This document shows positions 1 to 11,717 of a stretch of DNA of 64,000 nucleotides, in pieces; within the stretch, counting starts at the first letter, position 1; each line of letters begins with the position of its first letter. A program made the position numbers and the translations under genes. The stretch spans positions 4,820,001 through 4,884,000 of the forward strand of contig CAMRHE010000132.1 in NCBI GenBank assembly GCA_947044405.1. The letters run 5' to 3'. The stretch comes from Leptodactylus fallax (lineage: Eukaryota; Chordata; Amphibia; Anura; Leptodactylidae). Below the pieces are notes generated by a model. It made no database searches, was not told where the DNA came from, and saw nothing but the letters and a program-made list of their open reading frames with translations.

Positions 1-282
1 CACTGGATTTCCCCATTGTGGGACTATTAAAGGACTATATTATTATTATTATTATTATTATAATAACTGATGACTGGGTGCAAAAATCTAATAGGTGGTA
101 CAAAGGTGCTCATTTGAATTGTGTGTGGTAAAATGGGGCTTGTTGTTACTTTTCTGTTGGCAGAAAGGAGGCGTTATTATAGGGGTTGCCACTGCAAGAC
201 GATGGTGTTGTTTGCATATCAGCATTTGGGGCCCCGCTTTTAATTTTTGCCCAGGGCCCCACTTTGTCTAAAACCGTCCCTG
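1..282. mobile_element. possible right end of a hAT-like repeat
   Basis: The segment ends in GGGCCCC...ACCGTCCCTG, which reads inward from the other strand as CAGGGACGGT followed by a GGGGCCC block, a common hAT-type terminus. The left end would lie outside the window, so no target duplication can be tested. A short (TTA)n microsatellite occupies about 40-66. Confidence 0.35.
40..66. repeat. (TTA)n microsatellite
   Basis: About nine consecutive TTA/ATT units are visible, degenerating into TAATAA on the right. Confidence 0.85.
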
Positions 283-1134
283 GTTATGGTGTCATATCCT
301 CTTACAGGCCCTGAGGTGGCACGGTGATGAGAGGTTCTCACTGAGATGTTGACAAATTCCTTGGGGCATTCCTTGTTACTTTTCTCCTGTGTGATGTTTT
401 TTTTGGGGTGCTGTTGGTGTTAGGTGCGAATAAATGCACAGGAGACAGGCTGGCAGATGAAATGGGTGTAGCTTGTGGCACAGTTTACCTGTCAAGGTTC
501 ATCCAGTTATGAGGCAACATGGCACAAGGCACAATTCACTTACAGCAGCAGGTTCTACAGGTATGGCACTTTACACACATGGATAGGAGTGGCTATTGGT
601 CTTCCCCCTTCTTCATATCCTCTGACACTTTCACCATGGTGGTGATCTAGTGTGACACTTGGCACCTGGTCCACTCTTTCCAACCACTCTTGGGAAAATG
701 CAGGGTGCTCTTGCACAAGCTTGTTCCCTTGACTACACCTAGCTACAATATAAACTAATTGGAACTGAAAGTAACTCATTGGCTAAAAGCTGGGGTTTTT
801 GAGTAACTACTAAACGCCTCCCACCTTATAGACACCCCAAGCAGAAGTCACCCCTGTTTGCACAGCAGCACAAAAATGGCTAACTCCTAAGGGTCCAGTA
901 TAAAGCTGAATAGTACAAAAAGTCAGCAGTATAAAATCAGTGCAAAATATCACAAAATATTATAAAACCAGGTAAGCATTAATAAAGCAGTCTAGTCCTT
1001 AGCAATGGTCCTTTTGGGGGACATTACAGATCCAATTGCACCACAATTACTTTATTTTAAAGATAGATTAGGTGACCGGAGTTGTAGGAATACTCATCGC
1101 AGCCATAAAAGGTTGAGATGAGAATATCACTTTA
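283..1134. other. no gene seen
   Basis: The stretch has only short frames and no recognisable coding signature. I see no clear terminal repeats, tandem arrays or RNA genes in it. Confidence 0.5.
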
Positions 1135-1350
1135 AGGTTAACGCCCCACGTTGCGGAAACACAGCGTTTTCTGTTTCATATTTTGCTGTGGTTTTTTGAA
1201 CCAAAGTCAGGAGTGGTTTGAAAGGGAATGGAAAATATAAAGGAAGCTCTTAAACGTTTCCCTTCTGTTTATTCCACTCCTGACTCAAAAACCTGCAGCA
1301 AAATTTGAAACAAAAAAACGCTGCGTTTCTGCAACATGGGGCTTTAGCCT
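1135..1350. mobile_element. foldback MITE with AGGCTAAAGCCCC-type ends
   Basis: The left part (AACGCCCCACGTTGCGGAAAC) and the right part (GTTTCTGCAACATGGGGCT, bottom-strand equivalent) are inverted copies. The inverted similarity continues inward through the TCAGGAGTGG / CCACTCCTGA blocks. A diverged copy with the same terminal motif lies at 39657-40010. The element has no coding capacity. Confidence 0.65.
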
Positions 1351-1696
1351 AAAAGTATTTTCTCATCTGAGGAAACCATATACTATTGAAGCTGCCATGG
1401 GAATCTTCAGATCGTTTGCTATACAGATCCTGGCAACCTTGCAAATAGCTGGAAGCTGTTCCTTGCTCCAGGTGAAATGTAGCCTTACATGGCAGGTAGT
1501 CAATGAATAATTTTAAGTGAGTTACATGGACAGCTCATGTACACCAAAGAGTAAACCATACCGGCTCATAAAGGGTAATCCTGAATTGAAATTGGGTTCA
1601 TGAGCATATGAACATGGGTTGTCTTGAAGACTTTACCTAAATAATATATTTTGTCCTTTCAGGATCCTGCAGTTTATTTGGTCTCAAGGGCTTCAA
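1351..1696. other. no gene seen
   Basis: Unique-looking sequence with no coding frame, tandem repeat or terminal repeat that I can support. Confidence 0.45.
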
Positions 1697-3243
1697 TACT
1701 GTGCAAATGTTTTAGGCAAGTATCGAAAAATGCTGCAATGTAAGAATGTTTTCAAAAATAGAAGTGTTAACAGCTTATTTTTGTCAATTAATAAAATTAA
1801 GTGAATGAATAAAAGAGAAATCTAAATTACACTCATTCTTCTCGGTACACTTGCAGACAATGTTTGAAGGAGCTCAGCAGGGAGGTTGTTCCAAACATCT
1901 TGGAGTACTAAGCACAGGAGACCATATATAAGTGCCGGCACAATACAAATGCTGGCAGAATATGGAGGGGAATTATAGAATGAGTTTATAATTTAGTACA
2001 GACCTCTGACCTCTATAGGTAGTACTTCTGATGAACTCCTGTACTTCAATTTTGTGGTGGGAGGGACTAGGTAGTTGTATATATGGTGATACATATAGGT
2101 ACATTAGTGATTTATCAGACAACTACGACTGACTATTTCTAGAGATATAAATGTCAGCAACACACTGCATGTACAGAATAATCATGTTTTGTTGATTTTT
2201 TGAAGGTCCATCTAGCTACCCAGATTGTGCAATGCATGCTACACAATATACATGCACATCTAGAGGGTATAGTCGTTCTGTAAGGACATCAGTTGGCCAA
2301 GCATGATTTTTTTGTTATATTGGCTTTATGCCCTAAAATTTAATTAAAGAGGACCTTTCACGTCCTCATGTATATGTTATTTTACATACCGCTAGAAAGC
2401 TGACAGCGTGCTGAATTCAGCACACTGCCGGCTTTCCCGGTATGTGCCCCGGGGCTAGAGATATCAGCGGTAGTAGTTTCACCGTTCACTGTCAGAAGGG
2501 CGTTCCTGACAGTCTAACTGCGCTGTGAGGAACGCCCTCCCTGACTGTACTCATCCATAGCCCTGTACTGGGGGGGCGTTCCTCACAGCTCAGCGTCATC
2601 ACTGGGCTGTAAGGAACGCCCCCTCTGACAGTACTTGGCTGTGGAGGGCAGTACTATGGAGGAATACAGTCAGGGAGGGCGTTCCTTACAGCCCAGCAAT
2701 GACGCTGAGCTGTGAGGAATGCCCCCCCCCCCAGTACAAGTCTATGGGCGAGTATAGTCAGGGAGGGCGTTCCTCACAGACAAGCTAGACTGTCAGGAAC
2801 GCCCTTCTGATGGTGAACGGTGAAACTATGACTGCCGATATCTCCAGCCCCGGGGCACATAACGGGAAAGCCGACAGTGCGCTGAATTCAGCGTGCTGTC
2901 GACTTTCTAGCGGTATGTAAAACCGCATATACATGAGAACGTGAAAGGTCCTCTTTAAACTAATAGTAATATTTATATTTTTAATAGTGTTCATTCAGGC
3001 AGATCCAGCACTTTAATGTCTTTTCATTTAATTTTAGACAGACTGGATGATGTTGAGATCAGGGCTCTGTGGGGGCCATGTCATCACTTCCAAGACTCCT
3101 GCTCCAGAGGGTGGTCGCACCTAATATTGATGGAATTTAGATTTATCTTTTCTTCGTTCACTTCATCTTGTTCATTGACAAAAATAAATTATTAACACTT
3201 CTATTTCTGAAAGCATTCTTACTTTGCAGATTTGTACAGTGCA
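1697..3243 (-). mobile_element. decayed Tc1-like transposon, internally deleted and interrupted
   Basis: The left end after a TA (1697-1698) starts CTGTGCAAATGTTTTAGGCA, the terminal repeat of a Tc1-like family widespread in fish and frogs. The right end near 3243 carries the inverted counterpart. On the minus strand, 1855-1918 reads like a transposase C-terminus (LQDVWNNLPAELLQ) and 2985-3100 like the WPPQSPDLN segment, with the Glu position decayed. The 5' terminal repeat joins directly to the C-terminal coding part, so most of the gene is deleted. About 1919-2984 is later sequence, including the foldback MITE at 2344-2958. Confidence 0.65.
2344..2958. mobile_element. TTAA-flanked foldback MITE (AGAGGACCTTTCACG ends)
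   Basis: The ends are TTAA-AGAGGACCTTTCACG and CGTGAAAGGTCCTCT-TTAA, a near-perfect inverted repeat that extends through most of the element (for example TCTAGCCCCGGGGCA against its inverse near 2850, and repeated GGAACGCC blocks inside). The TTAA duplication suggests a piggyBac-type mobiliser, which is inference. It is inserted in the Tc1-like remnant at 1697-3243. Confidence 0.8.
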
Positions 3244-4053
3244 TTCACAAGAACTACTGTATTCCTGTAGAAAATAGTACCACATTAAGAAACATCAAGC
3301 TAAATGTTCATAGTTGACTACTTTCTAAACAAATATTGAGGTTTAATGGTAGCAACTGGCCATGTCTACCCTTGTGTAGCATCCCCTCTTCTTTTTACAA
3401 CAGTCTGTAAATGTCTAGGAAGTGAGAAGCCCAATTGCTGGAGAGGAATGTTGTCCCATGCTTGTCTGATGTAGGATTCTAGCTGCTCAGCAGTCCTCGG
3501 TCTTCTTTGCTGGATTTTATGTTTCTTAATGTGCCAATTGTTTTCTATTGCGGAAAGGTCTGGACTGGGCAGTTCAGCACCCGGACTCACAAGAGCCATG
3601 CTCTTGTGATGGATGCAGTATGTGTTTTATCCTTATCTTGCTATAATATGCAAGGCCTTCCCGGAAGGGAACCTTGTCTGGATAGGAGCATATGCTGTTC
3701 TAAAGCCTCTATATACTGCTCAGTATTTGTAGTGCTTTTCATGATGTGTAAGCTGCCCATGCCATAGGCACTAATGCAGCCCCATACCATCAGAGATGCA
3801 GGCTTGTGAACTGTGCGCTGATAACAAGATGGATGGTCCCTCTCCTATTGAGTCTGCAGGACACGGCACTGGTAACTGGTTCACTGGTGACTGGTTCATG
3901 CAGATTTTTATATACAGCGTCTGTTTCCATAAAGAATTTCAACTTTTGACACATCTGACCACAGATATGGTTACATGAGATTTCCAAATCATTGCATTCT
4001 TGTTTTCTTTACATTTTACACAGCAGCCCAACTTTTTTGGAATTGGGCTTGTA
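3244..4053 (-). mobile_element. decayed Tc1-like transposon, second family
   Basis: The right end near 4053 (CCCAACTTTTTTGGAATTGGG next to a TA) matches the terminus of a Tc1-like family common in lower vertebrates. The segment from 3244 to about 3660, together with the preceding 3036-3243, recurs at 59110-59780 with the same junction. The two Tc1 fragments were therefore joined before at least one of the copies spread. The middle of the gene has several indels. Confidence 0.65.
3366..3990 (-). pseudogene. Tc1-like transposase remnant
   Basis: On the minus strand, 3366-3599 encodes a degraded transposase C-terminus. It includes DLSAIENNWHI, where the Glu is the expected last residue of the DDE triad, followed by TAEQLESYIRQAWDNIPLQQL and a closing VVKRRGDATQ. 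Upstream on the same strand, 3790-3990 keeps matches to the part of the gene before the second Asp (QMCQKLKFFMETDAVYKNLHEP) in another frame. No continuous frame remains, so this copy cannot make transposase. A better-preserved version of the same C-terminus lies at 59420-59695. Recognition is from memory of the family; an alignment to Tc1-like transposases would settle it. Confidence 0.65.
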
Positions 4054-4184
4054 CTATTCTATTCCTTAGAACCAGATCCCTTTATCCCTTTACCCATACA
4101 CACTGTGCACACAGTTGACTGGTCACTGGTTCATGCAGCTTTTTATATAATACCCTGTTTTTGTAAAAATAGCCGGACCATTGT

Positions 4185-4203
4185 AAAAAAAAAAAAAAAA
4201 AAA
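4185..4203. repeat. poly-A run
   Basis: About nineteen A residues in a row precede the interspersed repeat at 4215-4378. Confidence 0.9.
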
Positions 4204-4214
4204 TCACTTTTTAC

Positions 4215-4378
4215 CTTTTGTGTCACCCCATTCCTCATAGATTGTAAGCTCTTGTGAGTAGCATTTGTATTGTTTTGTTTAATTCTCTAATGTCTGAGTT
4301 TGTCCTTATGTGTACGTGCTGAATTGTAAAGTGCCGCGGAATATATTGGTGCTTTATAAATAGCGCTTATTATTATAG
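4215..4378 (+). repeat. interspersed repeat resembling a SINE or LINE tail
   Basis: The text CATAGATTGTAAGCTCTTGT, followed by TTGTAAAGTGCCGCGGAATA and GCTTTATAAATA, is a motif series I recognise as a dispersed amphibian repeat. A similar tail (TGTAAAACGCTATGAAATAT) appears near 60198. Its class is uncertain. It is non-coding. Confidence 0.5.
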
Positions 4379-5566
4379 TATGGAATAGTTAATGCTTGTA
4401 TGTAAGTATCTGCTATCTCATAATCCATTATTTGGAGTGACCTGAGCTGGAGACCAAGCAAAGCTGGTCACACGCAACCAAGAAGAGCAGATCTTTGATC
4501 CCGGGAGCAGAGCTGCAGGCAATGGCTGTACTTTTTAGCATTCTCAGGAAAGTAAGATGGGAAAGCAGCCGGGGTAATGCCATGGTGCTGATTACATTTG
4601 CGCAGATGACGGGAATATATAAGGCGACTTGCAGCAGGAGCTTGTCTCGGTGTAAAATGAAGCAGTTGCTTTCTCCAGTACTCCAGGCTGTTGTTCTGAA
4701 GACTGTAGACTCACAGGAACAACGTGTTTCTCATATTTATTGGTGATTACACAGAGGTTGGCAGCCGGCAACAATAGACTACACAGCTATTTAATAGTAA
4801 ATATTCTGCAGCTTTTCAGTAGAAAAATAACCGATGTGAAAGAAGATGCAATGCAAATATTTATCAGTTCAGAATAACAAAAATAGACGTTTTTCTTACT
4901 GTCCTTGATTCATTCAGCATGTGATTATGCAGCTTTCAGATACCCTTATTTCAAGGTAATTCATTGCTATGTTATTGCATCTGAGACTTTACATGACTGC
5001 ACTGTCATATATTATTTCTACTGATTTATATAAATCCATCACACATCAGTAGAGCTTTACAATGTGGTGTAACCAGGGGCATAGCTATAGGGTGTGCAGC
5101 GGTAGAAGCAGCTACTGGGCCCTGGACTATGAAGTGGCATAAAATATTAAAAAAACACAGACAATGGAGCAGGAAGCAGACAGTGCTGTTCTCTGTGTAG
5201 TGGCCAGACCAGGTTACTGCAGATCAACGCCCAATCATTTCAGTGGGACCTAATCTACAGTGATGTGATTCCATCACTACGCACAGAGAACAGAGCTGTC
5301 TGCTTCCTGCTCCATTCTCTGTGTATCAGCTGGGAGTGGCGGACATCAGACTCCCACAGATCTCATATTAGTGACTTATCTTTAGGACAGGTCAGTATTT
5401 TTAGCCTTTTAATAAAATATCACAGCATGCTAGCTAATGAGAACAGCTGATCGATGGGGAGCCAGACACCAACAAATCTGAAATTTGTGACCAATATTTA
5501 GGAGAGTTCTCAGTAGCTTTAGAATGGAAAACCCCTTCAAATTGGTTTAATAAGAAATCAGAGGCC
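4379..5566. other. no gene; possible hAT end and a hairpin
   Basis: The frames here look random. A hAT-like start CAGGGGCATAGCTATAGGG sits at 5074. An imperfect hairpin pairs 5166-5197 with 5281-5312 (GGAGCAGGAAGCAGACAG against its inverse). A matching right terminus was not found. Confidence 0.4.
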
Positions 5567-5671
5567 TCTAAAGGGATTGTGTCACCAGGAAGCGTGATCT
5601 AAGAGTAATGTCCCGTATTATGTACTGTGGTTAACTTGATATTGAGTTTCCTGATGATAGACTCCCTTTAA
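5567..5671. mobile_element. short TTAA foldback derivative
   Basis: The left TAAAGGGATTGTGTCACCAG and right GATGATAGACTCCCTTTAA resemble the ends of the larger elements at 7402-8020 and 58243-58652. The copy is only about 105 bp, and its left TTAA has decayed. Confidence 0.45.
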
Positions 5672-6007
5672 CCAAATTAGAGATAACGTATGGGTAGAAA
5701 CATCTGTACAGTTAAAAACATCAACATTTTAGGAAAAATTACATGGGCCCAGATATAATATTGTGGCTAGACACTGGTGTTAACATGGCGCATCTTTGGT
5801 GCAATTTAGTACATCTTTGGTGCAGTGTGGGACATTTTTGGACATGTCCTTGCAGTCTAAGGCAGAGGTTCCCAACCATTTGTAGGTTGCAGGCCACTTT
5901 AAAATACAGCAGATGGAGTGGCGCCATATGGAATACTTAAAATTAAAAAGTCTATTAAAGATTTGATATATTGATACGACTTTTTTCCTGGTATTAGCCC
6001 CAAGTGA

Positions 6008-6153
6008 CGTTAGGTTCACATCAGTGCTCGGGTTTCCAAAAAACGGAAACCCAATCCGCTTAATGCAGGACTTTTCTCTCCATATTTTTCAAGCGGAATG
6101 GGGGACAGAGTCCCCCAACAGAAACCAGGAGCAGGTGTGAATCCAACCTGATA
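6008..6153. mobile_element. short foldback repeat
   Basis: The left CGTTAGGTTCACATCAG and the right GGTGTGAATCCAACCTG are imperfect inverted copies enclosing about 110 bp. It has no coding potential and no clear target duplication. Confidence 0.45.
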
Positions 6154-7401
6154 TGGTTTGACCATAGTTCTAGTATTAAAATTTTTTTTTTTACACAAGG
6201 GTCATGATTGATTTAAAAAAAGATGCAATACTAACCTCATTGATCCCCTCAGCTCCTGTTCATATTGCCCGTGTCTCCACCAGTCTCTGATTCCTGGTCC
6301 ATCTTGACACACAGGTGCTGCTTAGTTGCAAGAAGGCCTAAAGAGTGTGAACAGACAATGTTGGTCTTATAATGCTACAACTCTAGTATAGGATTTATGT
6401 AGCACTGGTGTCCTGAGTACAGGTGACATACCATCATACCACTACAAGTGTTCTTGTGCTCTCTCTTGTATTGAAGGTAAACATTTTCTTACTAGATAAA
6501 ATGTACTGAACACTTCAATGGTTTTGTATTCTGGCCAAATACTTTGTCACTAAAGAGCAGATTGTACAAAGACAAACAATATTTTCTTTTTTTTAGGATT
6601 CTCACATACTCATATCATACTTTCCAACTCCCGTTCCAAACAAATTCATATTTGCTGTTTTCCTGCCAAGAGTAGTTAAGGGTTTACATTTTTTGGAGCA
6701 CAGGTCACATTGACAAGGACAAGTTGTCTTTAGATTAGTTTTTTTTGTATTTGTAGTAGTGCAGCTTAGTCCCAAATGAAGGGAGTGTTCCAGGTCCAAA
6801 ATGCCTCCTAAACCAATAATAATGCTGAGTAGGGGCATTTAATAGGAGTGTAAGTTGGTGTGGATGCACACCTTGAACAGTTGGCTGTTCTGCTCCCTTT
6901 CCACACAAGTAGTTGGGCAGTTGAGCATAGGAGGGGTTAAACTACTACTCGCACTGTGCATGCAATTTGGCACAGTGTGTCACAATGTGGCATAGCAAGA
7001 GTTCATCGTTAGGACTATTATACCATGCGTAGAGGCTTATTTGCATGTTTTAGGTATATCACTTTCACTGTATGCTGTATTGAAGGTTTGTGTTGCTTTA
7101 ACTGATGCTGGTCTTCCTACAGTCCATGCCCTTGTGTCTTCGGGAAGCTAGATCACTCAATAACTCCTTATAGGCAGAACCCATAGGTTGCACCACAGGA
7201 GAATTGAGTGTCGCTCTTCTGTAAATCACCTGATGCCAGGTGTTAACCAGGCTACCCCAATTCTCCCAAATCTGGCCCCAGTACCCAGTGCACTTGGCAG
7301 CTGATTTGCATATTTATAACAAGGTTTATACCCATAAAGGTATGGTTCTATCCCTATTAAAAGTTGCTGCACCGCACTAATATTGGTTTGGCAGATCCCA
7401 C
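6154..7401. other. no gene seen
   Basis: I find no coding frame with a recognisable domain and no tandem or terminal repeat I can support. Confidence 0.45.
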
Positions 7402-8020
7402 TTAAAGGGATTCTATCATTGGGAAACCCTATTTTCACTAACAGCATGTCGGAATAGCCTTAAGAAAGACTATTCTTCTCCTACCTTTATTTTTGTGCTC
7501 TGCACCGCCATTTTGGAGAATTTTCTTCTTTCTTCTTTATGTAAATGAATCTTCAGAAAGCAGAGGGGGCGTCCCCTGTGCTCACGTCACACGCTCTTCG
7601 GAAGATCCAGCGCCGCCTCTCCGCAACGTCAGCACCCACCCATCGTGTCTGTTCGGCATCCAAATTCCGCGCATGCTCAGTCGGCTCTGCCACTTTGACG
7701 TCCAAATGGCTGACTGGACATGCGCAATCGGCAGAATGGCAGAGTCAACTGAGCATGCGCAGGATTTGGATCCCAAACATACATGATGGGTGGGTGCTGA
7801 CGCTACGGAGAGGAGGCGCTGGATCTTCCGAAGAGCGTGTGACGTGAGCACAGGGGATGCCCCCTGTGCTTTCTAAAGACTAATTTGCATAAAAAAGAAA
7901 ATTCTACAAAACAGCGGTGTAGAGCACAAAAATAAAGGTAGAAGAAGAATAGTCTTTCTAAAGGCTATTCCGACGTGCTGTTAGTGAAAATAGGGTTTCC
8001 CAATGATAGAATCCCTTTAA
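7402..8020. mobile_element. TTAA-flanked long foldback MITE
   Basis: The ends are TTAA-AGGGATTCTATCATTGGG and CCCAATGATAGAATCCCT-TTAA. The two arms remain inverted copies over roughly 300 bp each, including a GGAAGATCCAGCGCC block and its inverse. Because of this, frames on opposite strands (7545-7847 plus, 7582-7851 minus) give nearly the same peptide. That is a symmetry artefact and not evidence of a gene. A shorter relative with similar ends is at 58243-58652. Confidence 0.85.
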
Positions 8021-9269
8021 GTGAGTATAGGTGAGCTGTAATACCAGACACAGCCCATAGACATGAGTGGTACAATAGACTTTTTTTCTCCAACAATCCC
8101 TTTAAATACAGTAGTTGTTGCACCTGCATATCCTACATAAATTGCTAAAAGTGGTAGTAGTTGATGCCGTTGCAAATCTACTCTTCCTTTCTATTCCTTT
8201 AAAGAATAAAATGTTCTTTTTCAATGGAGCCATTAATATTTAACAGCAAAGTGAACATCCTTTTAGTTACATTTTAATGATTTTGTTATCTGACCAAGGC
8301 GGCTTGTTAAAACCTCTGTGAATTGCGAATGTCTTTTCTTTACATGTCTTATTTTGTAGTTGATAAAGGTTCTATTTTTGCATGATAGATGGCCATAGAG
8401 TAGCCCAACACATCCAATTTCTACTATCAGAAAGCGCAACATTTTGCAATAAAAAGAAACTGCAATTTTGACATTAAGGCATTCATTCAAGAATAGTAAC
8501 AGATAAAGACGCAGCCTTCACATTTTCTGCTATTGTGAAAAATTTCAAGACACAGAATTTGGATTTAACTCATAAAATATAGGATCATATTTGCTAAATC
8601 TACACTTGCATAGTAAAGTATATCTGTCACCAGTTCTTGTGGTGTCATCAGTATTCCTTCTTAGTGGATATTCAGATAAGTCAGATATTTCATTTAGTCT
8701 TTCTTTGTGCCATTGTTTAGTAACTTTGAGATGAATGGGGCAGAAGTCTTCTTATGTCCTACATTGACAGAGGAAATGTTTACAGTAGTTTATGAGAAGG
8801 TGCATGCCTCCTCATAAATCAAGTGCACCCTCGGCCAGACCATGCAATGGCACTGAAGTCTACTCCAGGTTGTAGCTGGTATAGGTTTCATGGATCATTT
8901 ACACCAGTGGCCCACACGAGTTGCGCTCCTCACCATACCCCCTTCCAGGAAAGGAGTGAAAGTGGTGAAAAAACAGAATTATCACAAGAAATTTCATGTT
9001 TTGTAGAAAATTGTTGTACTTGGTGTGATAAATCTCTCCCAGTCTAAGGCCTCATGCACACATGAAAAACACGGCTAGCACACTGAATGTGCACATCCAT
9101 TTATTTGTATGGCCCCATACATACAACCATGTGTTTTCACAGTCCGGTGTATGGAGCCGAAAGCAAAACTCAGGACAGGTCCTATTCCTGTCCGTTTTGT
9201 GAACCGTGCTTACTGGCCCCAATGAATGGGGCAGTGGAAGCATGGGCAGCACATGGATGACATCTGTGC
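8021..9269. other. no gene seen
   Basis: Around 9048-9230 there is a GGCCTCATGCACACATGAAA motif and an inverted-looking TCCGTTTTGTGAACCGTG block typical of another dispersed repeat, but I cannot define its limits. The rest shows nothing recognisable. Confidence 0.4.
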
Positions 9270-9761
9270 CATTCAATCACGGCTCCTCCCTCTTTTCTGA
9301 CTGCCAGCGCTCGCTATTGTACCAGCGCTGGGCAGTAGAGGTGGATCGTTGCTGCAGAGCAGAGAGCAGCTCTGGAACTGTAGCACGCGCCGGCAGTCAG
9401 AAAAGAAGGATGGGCTGTCCCGCAGGAAGAAGCCTAGAAGGAATAGAGGTAATTATATAATGGTGTCGGGGGTTGGGCTGAGCAAGTAGTGGGCGGGATA
9501 GCTAGAGAGACAAGGAGGAAGTGTATGGGAGGAGGGAGAGAAGAAGGTGGGGAGTGAGGTGAGAGGGATTAGTGTGGAAGTTACATAGCAGGAAGCTGAA
9601 CCATGTAAACAAATGCAGAAGATACCAGGAGCTCCCAGAGACACCCAGAAATCACTCAAAACACTGCTAAAGGTATATGGTGCAATTATTAACCCATTAA
9701 TAGCACTAACAGACATTTTTTAACCACTTCCAGACCGCCCATTGGGTTTTTACATCCGGAA

Positions 9762-9945
9762 GGGGAGACCGGAGCGCTGCGCAGTAAAGCGCAGGGATCT
9801 TGACTGGGGGCGGGCTGTAGGGGGACCAATAACGCGCTAGGGCGCGAAGAATTGGGGGGCGGGGCTTAACCCCGTTCGAATTGACTATGCCGCGCGGCCC
9901 GGGAAGCGGCCATTCCGGAGCTGCGCGGCATGCTAACGAGCGGTC
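9762..9945 (+). repeat. Ngaro split repeat A1
   Basis: 184 bp from GGGGAGACCGGAGCGC to CTAACGAGCGGTC, repeated as A2 at 29981-30164 with about three visible differences. The first codons of the gag frame (ATG at 9930) lie inside it. Confidence 0.9.
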
Positions 9946-11717
9946 AGCTCCCTCCCCCCGACCTTTTCACTGTAATGGCATCCCTCGATACCATCCTGGA
10001 GCAGATCAGAGCTGCTGCCGGCGTCCATGGTGAGGCCTGGCTGCAGGAGCGGCTGGCTGATATTATGCAGCCTGCCGCCCCCCCCCCCATTAACCCTTCA
10101 CTACCCCCGGAGGCGTCTGAGCGGCGGCGGCCACGCAGGACTCGCCCGCCAGCACGTTTGAGCCCTGATGAGCCCCCTAGGGCCCGGCGACATAGGAGTC
10201 CCTCTCGGGCCCCTCCAGGCCGGGCACCCCGCTCCACTGCTCAGGGGCGGAGGTCCCGGTCTGGGAGGAATCCTGCCAGTCGCCTGGCCCCTGCGGAGGT
10301 GGAGATCCCTGCCACTGGCCTTAGTGGGGGGACCTCCACATCCAGTCTCCATATGGCTACAGCACGTGGTGCAGCGGTCCCCTCCTGTGATGCTCCAGCG
10401 GGAGGGGGACTGTGTCTTCAAGTCCCGTTGGTTCCGGCTTTCCAAGTGCCCTCGGTACAGCAGCGGGAAATTCTGAACGACGAGCAGCACGGCGCTGGCC
10501 CCTCCTTCACGGCACCACAGCCCCGGTCCGAGGTGCATCCAGTGGTTTCAAGTGCATACGCGGGTGCAGGTCAACCTTCCCAGGGATGTCGGTCGTGCTG
10601 CAGCTGTCAGCGGGATGGTTCTCAACAATCAACAGGCGCCAGCGTTCTCCTGTACAGCGACCCAGGTCAGCAGGATGCAGGACCGTCGACTGGTGGGCCC
10701 ACAGCACCTACGCAGTCTGGTGAGTACCATTCATTGTCGTGTCCGTTTCCTCCTATTCTAATGTCCCAGGGGTTAGGGATAGATAGGCCGCAGTCCCCAG
10801 TGGGTGGTGGTGTAGCTTCTGAGGGGATTAGGGAGCTATTGGGTAGCGTGAGGGAGCTACTGTCGCGCTGCGAACAGAGTGTTAGTGGTTCCCCGGTGGC
10901 GGCGTGGGTCCCTCCTGCGGTTCAGTCAGTAGCGTCACAGAGTGCGCCGGTGGTAGGGGCTCCGGCGGGTGTCACAGTGTCTGTCCAGACAGATAAAGAG
11001 AAGGTTGATTCGGTGAGCATTTAAAAAAGGAAGTGAGGGAGAAGATTTGGAAGGACGAGTACGTCGAAATCTTCTCCTTGCTCCCTTTAGCTAAATTTAA
11101 CTTAGATAAGAGTAAGAAGGAGGATAGCAAAAAAGAGGAGGAAGAAAAACGTAGGTGGCGCCTGATTCCACAGACTTTTGCTAATTGGCTTCAGGCCTTT
11201 GCCATTTTAGCAAGTGTCATTGGTGAAAAGGCTCCTGACAACTGTTCGGGGTTTTTTTTTTTTTTGCTATCAGGACTCTATAGGTGAGGCATATCGGGTG
11301 TATGGGGGTCAGACATGGCTGCGGTATGATGAGCAGTTCCGTCAGCGTAAGGCGGTTCGGCCCAGCATACGGTGGGACCAGAAAGATATAGGTTTGTGGC
11401 TTCGGGTTATGGCGCCAGCTCGCTTTGGCCAGTCCTTTCCTGGGGCGGCCGGTGGAACCGGCCATGGTGGTCTCAGTTACGGCTCAGGGGGGGCAGGTGC
11501 ACAGGCCCAGCAACGTTACGGGCTGTGTTGGCAGTTCAATGAAGCCCAATGTAAATTTGGCTTCAACTGTAGATTCAAACATGCCTGTTCATTCTGCGGA
11601 GGGGTGTCCCATGGTGCGGCACGTTGCTTGCGCAAACAAAGGACCAAGGCCTTGCCTAATAGTGGACAAGGGGCAGACGCCGGTGAAGCTGGAAGCCATG
11701 CTTCCGTACCTAAATAG
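9930..11717 (+). pseudogene. Ngaro gag-like protein (frameshifted)
   Basis: The probable nucleocapsid/capsid gene of the Ngaro element. Its first part (9930-11024) is a Pro/Arg/Ser-rich region of low complexity. The conserved core is in another frame (about 11010-11260, KIWKDEYVEIFSLLPL and TFANWLQAFAILASVIGEK). A third frame (11265-11717) begins YQDSIGEAYRVYGG and ends with two tandem zinc fingers at about 11526-11627: C-x7-C-x5-C-x3-H (CWQFNEAQ...) followed directly by C-x2-C-x4-H-x4-C (CSFCGGVSH...). The first break lies near 11010, the second in a 14-T run at about 11251-11264. Gag binds element RNA in related retrotransposons. The start could also be the internal ATG at 9975. The breaks may be real decay or homopolymer errors in the assembly. 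Confidence 0.75.

Noticed and set aside
10101..10538. 145-codon minus-strand frame
   Set aside because: A shadow of the GC-rich, Pro/Arg-rich gag region on the other strand.
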